NCBI GenBank assembly: GCA_963169295.1
Contig: CAUJDD010000119.1
Location: 1 to 64,000, forward strand
Reading direction: 5' to 3'
Source: UBA4416 sp020846025
Lineage (GTDB): Bacteria > Bacteroidota > Bacteroidia > B-17B0 > Aurantibacillaceae
DNA: 64,000 bases
Position numbers and translations under genes: made by a program. Below the pieces are notes generated by a model. It did not search any database. It had not been told where the DNA came from and saw only the letters and a list, made by a program, of their open reading frames with translations. How positions within the stretch are numbered: the stretch's first letter is position 1; each line of letters begins with the position of its first letter. Positions 1-7,154 of this stretch are shown one piece after another.

Positions 1-30
1 ACACTTGTTGTTCTTCCTCCCCCCCCGTTC

Positions 31-51
31 GCGCGGATTTGTAATCCGTGC
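31..51 (+). repeat. REP-like palindrome, copy 1
   Basis: A 9-bp stem (GCGCGGATT pairing with AATCCGTGC, with one G-T pair at the third position) closes a 3-nt TGT loop. The GC-rich hairpin stands out from the AT-rich surroundings and is directly preceded by a C-tract. A related palindrome lies at 201-221 in the opposite orientation. Such pairs are typical of REP elements spread by RAYT (Y1) transposases; no such transposase is in the window, so the assignment is inferred. Confidence 0.6.
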
Positions 52-200
52 ATGTATAAATCCCTCGTAAATGCAATCCATTTTCTTTAACGAATTTTTG
101 TATATTTGATTCAAGTCAACTAAGTACAAGGTATGGGATAACAACAAGGCTTATTTTGTTGCAATAATAATTGTAAATTGGGTTACTTTTAGTTAAATAG

Positions 201-221
201 TCACGGACTACAAGTCCGCGA
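201..221 (-). repeat. REP-like palindrome, copy 2 (inverted)
   Basis: Read on the minus strand, this is a 9-bp stem with the same TGT loop and the same G-T pair at the third stem position as the copy at 31-51. Stem halves are TCGCGGACT and AGTCCGTGA. Against copy 1, the T-A pair next to the innermost pair is replaced by C-G and the outermost G-C pair by T-A. Both changes keep the hairpin intact. Confidence 0.6.
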
Positions 222-383
222 CAACTGTTATTAAATTAATTTCCAATTTTATTTCAAATGCTATAATTTATAGCAAAAGAATAGTAATTGAATATCTAAT
301 TTTATATAAATTACATGTTAAATAAAGAACCAATATGTTTTAAGAAACTATTGATTTTATCAATGGTGTTATATTAATTAGTT

Positions 384-1616
384 ATGGAAAAGAATCAAAT
401 AAATTTCAAAGTATATTCCAAAGCGAAATACGATAGGATAATGAAAGACTTGTTGGATATTTCTAAGACCTGGGGACCAAAAAAAATAAGCAACTATATC
501 AGAAAAAACTTTTCTATAACCTTTATGCCGATTTTACCACTTCCTCAGGATGCAATCGAGAAATTTCCTTTCTATAGAGTTAGAGTATGGAATGAAAATG
601 ATACTCTTATTGATGAGAGTAATCCTAAGTCTTTTTCATATCCTCCGAAAAAATTTATGGGTTTAGGTCGTGCTAATCGTAAGGGGATGCAAGTATTATA
701 TGGTGCTGGCGATGAACACACTGCTTTTCATGAAAAGAAGAAGGAAATTACTCAAGGAAAATCTATTGTTTACTTAATCAAATGGGGCATAAAAAAAGAA
801 GTCGATTCTGTATTGATGCGAAGTTTGTTTTTGGGAATTTCCACTGAAAAAGATAGCTATGCTGCAATTATGTCGAGGTCTTTGGAAGAAGGATTAAAAG
901 AGCATTTTGAAAAATGGCCAACAGAGGCTAAAAAATTGTTTTTATATGGTCAAAAAAAGTATAATGATTTATTTTGTGTGGAAGGAAATCAGTATTATCA
1001 CATTACATCATCAATGACTTATGACACTTTTGTACTAGGCGCAAAGCAAAATGTACATATTCCTATTGTAGCTTACCCGTCTGTATCTAAAGATAAGAGT
1101 TCAGTAAATTTTGTGATAAGAAAGGACTTTGTTGATAAAAATATGTATATCAAAGAAGTTCAAAAGTTAGTGGTAAAAAAATTTAATAATAACAAAATAG
1201 AGACATCCCTTATCGCAAAAGGAGAGCTAATTGACAACAAAATTCGATGGAAAAAAATAAAAGCTACCTTAAAAGAAATTAATTATGATTCTGTAAAAAT
1301 TATCCTAAATTTCAACCAAGAATCCTTAAGAAATTTAGAGCAACATGAAAAAATTACTTTATGTTGTAAAAATCATGAGATGAGCTTGAAAGACTATTTA
1401 GATAAAAATAATATAAACGAAAATACAATTATGACTCAACTTCCAAATACTGAAATAGTCACAAATGATAAAAAGCTACCAATGATAGTTAGTTCTGTTA
1501 TTGTTGCCCCTACAGAAGGTAATTTATATGTATCGAATAAAATTATGGAAACTGAAAAAATAAGTCATTTGATTATTCCTTTTACATATTCTGTCAATTA
1601 TGAATTAGTAGCATAG
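384..1616 (+). CDS. RES-domain protein (putative NAD+-degrading enzyme), solitary
   Basis: Residues about 60-250 match the RES fold. R65 sits in FYRVR, followed by GRANRKGMQVLYG and E117 in TAFHE, and S233 in AYPSVS followed by NFVI. The family is named for these Arg, Glu and Ser residues, and characterised members degrade NAD+ as toxins of Xre-RES toxin-antitoxin modules. This protein is far longer than the compact toxins: about 60 residues precede the domain and about 160 follow it. No Xre-like antitoxin gene is adjacent on either side. No signal peptide or membrane segment is seen, so it is probably cytoplasmic. Being alone, it may be a lone effector or a housekeeping RES protein rather than a classical toxin. 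The RES assignment is fairly sure; the role is open. Confidence 0.72.
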   Translation: MEKNQINFKVYSKAKYDRIMKDLLDISKTWGPKKISNYIRKNFSITFMPILPLPQDAIEKFPFYRVRVWNENDTLIDESNPKSFSYPPKKFMGLGRANRKGMQVLYGAGDEHTAFHEKKKEITQGKSIVYLIKWGIKKEVDSVLMRSLFLGISTEKDSYAAIMSRSLEEGLKEHFEKWPTEAKKLFLYGQKKYNDLFCVEGNQYYHITSSMTYDTFVLGAKQNVHIPIVAYPSVSKDKSSVNFVIRKDFVDKNMYIKEVQKLVVKKFNNNKIETSLIAKGELIDNKIRWKKIKATLKEINYDSVKIILNFNQESLRNLEQHEKITLCCKNHEMSLKDYLDKNNINENTIMTQLPNTEIVTNDKKLPMIVSSVIVAPTEGNLYVSNKIMETEKISHLIIPFTYSVNYELVA

Positions 1617-1720
1617 TTATGTGAATATGAAAACTAATTCTATTATAAAAATCACAAACAATAATTTAATGTATTTCAATTGTCTTATAATATTTGTGAT
1701 ATTTTTGGAAAGCTTACAGC

Positions 1721-2125
1721 CTATATTTTATCTACGTTCATCACGGTAGCTTCACCACTCGTACACACATTACCTGTTGCTTTATCTTTAATTAATGTTT
1801 CAATCACAGCGCGATGTTTGTCTTTTAATACTTCTTTTACTGTAAAGAAAGCTTCGTAATCTGTTTCTACATACATTGGCTTTAAGAAACTTAATGATTG
1901 TTTTAGGTAAATAGTTCCTTCACCTGGGAATAATACGCCAAATACTTTGCTAAATAATGCTGCGCCCAACATACCATGCATAATAGGTCTTTTAAACATG
2001 GTTTTAGCTGCAAATTCAGCATCCGTATGAACCGGGTTTTTATCGCCTGTTACTTCGGCAAAACGGTTTACTTCTTCTTGTGTAAATTTAAAATCGTGGC
2101 TATAGGTTTGTCCTAGTTCTATCAT
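1721..2125 (-). CDS. phaJ: MaoC-like (R)-specific enoyl-CoA hydratase, PhaJ type
   Basis: This 134-residue single hot-dog protein carries the hydratase 2 motif, TGDKNPVH followed by KRPIMHGML. D28 and H33 fall where the catalytic Asp and His of PhaJ lie. It would hydrate trans-2-enoyl-CoA from beta-oxidation to (R)-3-hydroxyacyl-CoA, the substrate of polyhydroxyalkanoate synthase. It is divergent from phaE with a 238-bp gap that holds a perfect inverted repeat, so shared regulation is plausible. Length and motif fit PhaJ closely. The alternative is a generic MaoC dehydratase of fatty-acid metabolism, but the neighbouring phaE and phaC favour PhaJ. Confidence 0.85.
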   Translation of the reverse strand: MIELGQTYSHDFKFTQEEVNRFAEVTGDKNPVHTDAEFAAKTMFKRPIMHGMLGAALFSKVFGVLFPGEGTIYLKQSLSFLKPMYVETDYEAFFTVKEVLKDKHRAVIETLIKDKATGNVCTSGEATVMNVDKI

Positions 2126-2177
2126 TATTATTAGTTTTTAGTAATTTTCAGAAAAAAATAACAAAATGTCAAATTTT

Positions 2178-2216
2178 AAAAATAATTATTTCGATTTAGA
2201 CGAAATAATTATTTTT
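2178..2216. promoter_or_regulatory. Perfect 16-bp inverted repeat between phaJ and phaE
   Basis: Arms at 2178-2193 (AAAAATAATTATTTCG) and 2201-2216 are perfect reverse complements around a 7-nt ATTTAGA spacer. The element lies between divergent genes, where no terminator is needed, so an operator or cruciform is the simplest reading. A related sequence pair, ACAAAATGTCAAATTT at 2161-2176 and ACAAAAAATGTCGAAATTTG at 2264-2283, flanks it and could be a second regulatory motif. Function is inferred only from position and symmetry. Confidence 0.5.
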
Positions 2217-2363
2217 TACGACAATTTAACACAAAAATAATACGAATTTACTTGACTTGTATTACAAAAAATGTCGAAATTTGCGCCGAAAATTAGAGCA
2301 ATTTATTTAATTAACTGATTTTCAATAAAATATTGAATTTTTAATCTTAATAATTATTATAAC

Positions 2364-3680
2364 ATGAAAACCAACAACCCAATGATTGACAACTTAATGG
2401 ATGCTCAAGCTAATGCAATGAATGCTTGGATGGATTCTGCTAAGAAATTCCAAAGCGCATTTACTAATGGCACTATGGCTTCTGCTTCAAATCCATTTAC
2501 CAATTTCACAAATCCTTTTACTACTGATAATAATAAACCAGAAGAGTTTTTTAAAAATTGGTATAACCAACAAATGAATGCTTTAAAACAATTCTCTGAC
2601 TTTAATCAAAGTATTTATAACTCTATGATTAATTATGGTAAAAATGCAACCGATTATAACGAAAGCTTTACGGCCATGAATAATGCTTGGACAAATATTT
2701 ATAATAGTTGGACTAACACCTTAAATACAACTTACGATAACTTTTCAAAAAACATGACAAATCCTTTTAATAAAGACATGTTCAAGAATATGTTTGAAGG
2801 TAACCAAATGTATTTAAAGGTTCAAGAAATTTTTCAACCTATGATGAATGCTATTAAAAACAGCGATTACAGTGTTGAAACTTGGAAAAACATTTACAAT
2901 TCTGACAATTACAAAAAAGCAACAGAACAAGTATTTAGTTCATTCTTTAATAATGCTTCTTTAAAAGATGTGTTTGACAATGCCACAAAACAAATGCAAA
3001 ACTTTTTTGTTAATCAAAATGGATTAGGTAAAGAATATTACGAGCAAATGAAAAACATGTCTACTCAATTTCCTGAATTATTCTCTGGGAACTCTGAGCA
3101 AATGAAAGAGCTTTATAACAAAATGAATAACGTGTTTGCTAAAACATTTGAACCAATCTTAAAATTAGTAAACCCTGGTAAAGAAAAAGAAAATATAGAA
3201 GCAACCATTGCTTTACTTGATAAGATTACAGAATACAGCATCAAACAATCTGAATTACAATCTCAGTTATATAAAACCATGCAGGCTTCGATGGAAGAAT
3301 TAGCCAACGAAACCAAAGAAAAATACAAAGCAATGAAAGAAGGTAATTTTACTATGCCTACTTCTACTGAGTTGTATAATGAATGGGTAAAAACTAATGA
3401 GAAAGTATTTGGTGAATTATTTGCAACCGACGAATTTAGCAAAGCTAAAGCTGATGCTCTAAGTTTAGGAATGGATGTGAAAAAACATTTTGAAAAACAA
3501 TTTGAAAATGTTTTTGAACAATACCCACTCGTTTTTAAAAGCCAAATGGAAGAAGTTTATAAAACTATCCACGACTTAAGAAAAACAGTAAAAGAATTAC
3601 AAACAAAATTAGCAATGCAAAATGCTGGGTCAGTAGAATTATTTGAAGACGAAAAATCAGCTAAAAGCAAAAAGAAATAA
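2364..3680 (+). CDS. phaE: Class III PHA synthase subunit PhaE
   Basis: This 438-residue protein is rich in Asn, Gln, Phe, Trp and Met. It has PhaE-like helical segments (FFKNWYNQQMNALKQF; EYYEQMKNMSTQFPELF) and ends in a predicted coiled coil (YKTIHDLRKTVKELQTKLAM) that resembles the PhaE C-terminus, followed by a Lys-rich tail. PhaE is the non-catalytic partner of PhaC in class III synthases, acting at the surface of the storage granule. The next gene is a class III-sized PhaC, which supports the call. The two are not tightly fused: 130 bp with a hairpin lie between them. The protein looks somewhat longer than typical PhaE. Sequence similarity in this family is weak, so the assignment leans on context. 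Confidence 0.78.
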   Translation: MKTNNPMIDNLMDAQANAMNAWMDSAKKFQSAFTNGTMASASNPFTNFTNPFTTDNNKPEEFFKNWYNQQMNALKQFSDFNQSIYNSMINYGKNATDYNESFTAMNNAWTNIYNSWTNTLNTTYDNFSKNMTNPFNKDMFKNMFEGNQMYLKVQEIFQPMMNAIKNSDYSVETWKNIYNSDNYKKATEQVFSSFFNNASLKDVFDNATKQMQNFFVNQNGLGKEYYEQMKNMSTQFPELFSGNSEQMKELYNKMNNVFAKTFEPILKLVNPGKEKENIEATIALLDKITEYSIKQSELQSQLYKTMQASMEELANETKEKYKAMKEGNFTMPTSTELYNEWVKTNEKVFGELFATDEFSKAKADALSLGMDVKKHFEKQFENVFEQYPLVFKSQMEEVYKTIHDLRKTVKELQTKLAMQNAGSVELFEDEKSAKSKKK

Positions 3681-3707
3681 TATAATTTGTGGCTCATAGC
3701 GCAAGAA

Positions 3708-3745
3708 AAAAAAGGCTGCCTTTGTGTTTGTGGGCAGTCTTTTTT
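3708..3745 (+). terminator. Hairpin terminator between phaE and phaC
   Basis: A 13-bp stem (AAAAAAGGCTGCC with GGCAGTCTTTTTT, one G-T pair) closes a loop of about 12 nt and ends in a T-run. It lies 27 nt after the phaE stop codon. It looks like an intrinsic terminator, so phaC probably depends on readthrough or its own promoter; a near-consensus -7 box (TACATTTA, 3783-3790) sits 20 nt before the phaC ATG. Confidence 0.75.
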
Positions 3746-3810
3746 ATTCACTAGAAAAAGAACAACTGCACTAAAAAATTACTACATTTACTTATCAATA
3801 CCTAGCAACC

Positions 3811-4857
3811 ATGGAAAATAAATTAGTAGAAGAGTTAAATACCATCAGCTCAAAAATGCTAAAAAGCTACGAAACATTAAATCAAATACATGAAGTAGAT
3901 ATTGCTACTACAGCTAAAACAGCAGTGTATAGTGAAGATAAATTAACCTTATATCGTTACAATAGAGAACAAGAAGCAACTTATAAAACACCTGTATTGA
4001 TTGTCTATGCATTAGTTAATACTTACAAAATGCTGGACATACAACCTGATAGAAGTTATATAAAAAACTTATTGAATGCTGGATTAGATGTATATCTAAT
4101 AGATTGGGGCTTCCCTTCTAAATCAGATCGTTTTTTAAGCATTGATGATTATGTAAATGGTTATATCAATAACTGTGTAGATTTTATTCGAAAGAAAAAT
4201 AGGGTTGAAAAAATAAATATTTTAAGTATCTGCCAAGGCGGAACACTTAGCGTAATTTACAGTTCTTTATACCCTAATAAGATTAAAAATTTAGTAACAC
4301 ATGTTACGCCTATAGATTTTAGCACCAATGATGGTTTATTATTTCGTTGGAGTAAAGACATGGATTTTGATAAATTAGTAGAAGGATTTGATGGAATTAT
4401 CCCTGGTGATTTTTTAAATCAAGGTTTTGATATGCTAAAACCAATGATGAAAATTCAAAAACAACAAACCTTTACCAACTCCTTAGATGATAAAGACAAG
4501 TTGTTAAATTTCTTAAGAATGGAGAAATGGATTAGCGAAAGCCCTGACCAAGCAGGTGAGTGTTTTCGCCAATTTATGAAAGATTTATACCAAGAAAATA
4601 AATTAATAAAGGGCGAATTAGAAGTTGGTGGAAAAAAAGTAAGCTTAAAAAATCTAACCGCTAACCTATTAAATATTTACGCTACCGAAGACCACTTAGT
4701 GCCACCAGCTGCTACCATACCATTAAATGATTACGTAGGTAGTAAAGACAAAGAATTATATAGTTTTAAAGGCGGACACATTGGTGTTTTTGTAGGCGGA
4801 AAATCTCAAAAAGAATTAGCACCTGCAGTTACAACTTGGTTAAAGAAAAGAGATTAA
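3811..4857 (+). CDS. phaC: Class III polyhydroxyalkanoate synthase subunit PhaC
   Basis: This alpha/beta-hydrolase of 348 residues polymerises (R)-3-hydroxyacyl-CoA to PHA on the granule surface. The lipase-like box is SICQGG with nucleophile C141. The triad is completed by D294 (ATEDHLVPP) and H323 (KGGHIGVF). These are all offset by exactly eight from Cys149, Asp302 and His331 of the Allochromatium vinosum class III enzyme. The DWG motif (98-100) of the family is also present. The first Gly of the usual G-x-C-x-G box is Ser here. Length fits class III, which needs PhaE, encoded just upstream. The stop codon lies in the centre of a 30-bp palindrome that probably terminates transcription. Confidence 0.92.
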   Translation: MENKLVEELNTISSKMLKSYETLNQIHEVDIATTAKTAVYSEDKLTLYRYNREQEATYKTPVLIVYALVNTYKMLDIQPDRSYIKNLLNAGLDVYLIDWGFPSKSDRFLSIDDYVNGYINNCVDFIRKKNRVEKINILSICQGGTLSVIYSSLYPNKIKNLVTHVTPIDFSTNDGLLFRWSKDMDFDKLVEGFDGIIPGDFLNQGFDMLKPMMKIQKQQTFTNSLDDKDKLLNFLRMEKWISESPDQAGECFRQFMKDLYQENKLIKGELEVGGKKVSLKNLTANLLNIYATEDHLVPPAATIPLNDYVGSKDKELYSFKGGHIGVFVGGKSQKELAPAVTTWLKKRD

Positions 4858-4870
4858 TCTCTTTTCTTTA
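4841..4870. terminator. Perfect 30-bp palindrome, bidirectional terminator
   Basis: Two 15-nt halves (TAAAGAAAAGAGATT and its exact reverse complement) abut without a spacer. The palindrome overlaps the last codons and stop of phaC and lies just beyond the 3' end of the convergent peptidase gene. T-rich sequence follows it on the plus strand. It most likely terminates both genes. The central bases must form the hairpin loop, so the effective stem is shorter than 15 bp. Confidence 0.7.
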
Positions 4871-4885
4871 GTTTTTGTAGAACCT

Positions 4886-6934
4886 TTAACGACTTACCAA
4901 TCCAGCCCTTCTGAGTAAGGCTTTTGCATCAGCTTCTCTTCCTCTAAATCTCTTATACAATATAGCAGGATGCTCGCTTCCTCCTTTAGAGAGTACATTT
5001 TCATAAAATGCTTGAGCAATCTTATGGCTAAAAATACTTTCCTCTTTAAAGGCTTCAAAAGCATCGGCATCAAGCACCTCAGCCCACTTATAAGAATAAT
5101 AACCCGAAGAATAACCTCCCGGAAAAATATGCGAGAATGAACAAGAAGTACAGGTTTCTGATACGGGTGTCATTAATTCAATTTTTGATAATACTTCAGT
5201 TTCAAATTCTTTTACACTAGTTACACTTTCAGGATTTTGACTATGCCAAGCCATATCTAATAACCCAAATCCTATTTGTCTAATGGTTGCTAAACCACTT
5301 TGAAAATTTGAAGAGTCAACTATTTTTTGAATATACTCCGTTGGGATTGCTTCGCCTGTTTGATAATGTTTTGCAAATAAATCTAAACATTCTTTTTCGT
5401 AACACCAGTTTTCCATCAATTGTGAAGGGAGTTCCACAAAATCCCAAAATACATTGGTGCCACTTAAACTTCCATACTGAGATTTGGCGCACATACCATG
5501 TAAAGCATGCCCAAACTCATGAAACAAAGTAGTTACTTCATTAAACGTAAGTAATGATGGTTTGCTTTCTGTTGGTTTAGTGAAATTACATACAATAGAA
5601 ACATGCGGTCGTTTATCTACTCCATTCACCTTACGTTGATTATTGAATGAAGTCATCCATGCACCTTGTCGTTTTGAAGCTCTTGGAAAGAAATCGGCGT
5701 ATAATACCGACACAAAATTCCCATTTGCATCCAAAACTTCGTAGGTTGTAACATCTTTATGATACAATGGAATATCAAAACGTTGATTAAACGACAAGCC
5801 ATATAATTTTTTTGCAGTATCAAACACGCCTTGTACAACATTTTCTAACTTAAAGTATGGGCGCAATAATTCATCATCAATAGAAAATTTTTCTTTCTTT
5901 AGTTTCTCAGCATAAAATGCAGTGTCCCATTTCATCAATGTATCTTTTAAACCTAAAGATTTACTATAGGTTTTAAGCTCTTCCATCTCCTGTTTAGCAA
6001 ATGGCAAAGCATTATCCAAAATATTATTAAGAAATGTATATACCTTTGCTGGCGATTCGGCCATACGCTCTTCTAATACAAAATCGGCATGCGATGGATA
6101 ACCCAATAACACAGCCCGTTGATGACGTAATGTTGCAATATCTTTTAATACCTTTTGATTATCATACTGATTATTTTTAAAAGACTTAGAACCATAGGCT
6201 TTAAATAATTGCTCTCTTAAATTCCGATTTTCTGCATAAGTCATAAAAGGCCCGTAACTCGGAAAATCTAAAGTAAATACCCAAGCATTATCTTTTCCTT
6301 TTTCCTTTGCTGTTTGCTTAGCTGCTTCTACAATTCCTTCTGGCAAACCCGCTAAATCCTTTTCATTTGTTATAACTAATTCAAATGCGTTACTCTCCTC
6401 TAATACATTTTCACTATACACAAGACACAAATGTGCTATGTCTTTATCTAACTGCCTCAATTTGTTTTTATCTTCTTCTGATAAGCTAGAACCGTTTCTT
6501 ACAAAACTTTTGTAGGTTGTTGTTAAGAGTGTTTTTTGTTCAGGAGACAATTTATTAATATCCGTATTCTTATACACAAACTCTACTTTTTTAAATAAGT
6601 TTTGATTAAGCATAACGTCATTACTGTAATCACTTAACTTAGGAGAAATTTCTTTAGCCAACTCTTGCATTTCTTTGGAGGTTTCTGCTGAGTTTAAATT
6701 TGAAAATGTAAGGTTTACAATTTCTAAAGATGCGCCCGCACTCTCAAGAGCCTCAATTGTATTTTCAAAGGTAGGAGGGTGTTGGTTCTTAATGATTTGA
6801 TCAACATCAGCAAGCCCTTGTGCAATACCTTGCTCAATGGCAGGTAGGTAATGTTCTAATTTTATTTTATCAAAAGGAATTGTTTCTAATGGTGTATTAA
6901 AGGGTGTTAAAAAAGGATTTGTACTCATAAACAA
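4886..6934 (-). CDS. dcp: M3 family peptidyl-dipeptidase (Dcp-like)
   Basis: This 682-residue zinc peptidase has the M3 signature HEFGH at 472-476, followed by SGTNVFWDFVELPSQ, a stretch characteristic of Dcp rather than oligopeptidase A. Dcp removes C-terminal dipeptides from short peptides and helps recycle peptides. The length fits the family. No signal peptide is seen (it begins MFMSTNPFLTPFNTPLETI), so it is probably cytoplasmic. Two ATGs lie close together; the one at 6928 is equally possible. It is monocistronic and convergent with phaC. OpdA/PrlC is the main alternative name. Confidence 0.88.
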   Translation of the reverse strand: MFMSTNPFLTPFNTPLETIPFDKIKLEHYLPAIEQGIAQGLADVDQIIKNQHPPTFENTIEALESAGASLEIVNLTFSNLNSAETSKEMQELAKEISPKLSDYSNDVMLNQNLFKKVEFVYKNTDINKLSPEQKTLLTTTYKSFVRNGSSLSEEDKNKLRQLDKDIAHLCLVYSENVLEESNAFELVITNEKDLAGLPEGIVEAAKQTAKEKGKDNAWVFTLDFPSYGPFMTYAENRNLREQLFKAYGSKSFKNNQYDNQKVLKDIATLRHQRAVLLGYPSHADFVLEERMAESPAKVYTFLNNILDNALPFAKQEMEELKTYSKSLGLKDTLMKWDTAFYAEKLKKEKFSIDDELLRPYFKLENVVQGVFDTAKKLYGLSFNQRFDIPLYHKDVTTYEVLDANGNFVSVLYADFFPRASKRQGAWMTSFNNQRKVNGVDKRPHVSIVCNFTKPTESKPSLLTFNEVTTLFHEFGHALHGMCAKSQYGSLSGTNVFWDFVELPSQLMENWCYEKECLDLFAKHYQTGEAIPTEYIQKIVDSSNFQSGLATIRQIGFGLLDMAWHSQNPESVTSVKEFETEVLSKIELMTPVSETCTSCSFSHIFPGGYSSGYYSYKWAEVLDADAFEAFKEESIFSHKIAQAFYENVLSKGGSEHPAILYKRFRGREADAKALLRRAGLVSR

Positions 6935-7154
6935 GCATTTTAAAATGGTTCATACAATGATACAAAAATCAAAACATAACTAGCTTAAATAGTAACACAA
7001 TATATAAACAACCAACATTGCCTACAAACATATAACTGAACGCTAATTACCAAAAAAAAGTCATATTGCTAAACCTATTTAGTATTGATTTAACTTTTTA
7101 TTTAGTTCTGTTATCTGTAATTTTATCAGATGTACACTATCTCTTAAACTTTTT

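Larger units (their letters stand above)
1..383. other. Intergenic region with REP-like palindromes
   Basis: I see no gene in this stretch. It opens with an 8-C homopolymer (19-26) followed by a palindrome (31-51); a related inverted palindrome lies at 201-221. The rest is AT-rich spacer running into the RES-domain gene. No small ORF resembling an Xre-type antitoxin is visible upstream of that gene within the window. Confidence 0.7.

Noticed and set aside
19..26. Run of eight C as a possible phase-variable tract
   Set aside because: It is not inside or directly upstream of a gene; it is more likely part of the REP-like element, and its length may be a sequencing artefact.
3557..3751. Minus-strand open frame over the end of phaE
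   Set aside because: It overlaps phaE codons and the terminator hairpin and has no protein signature.
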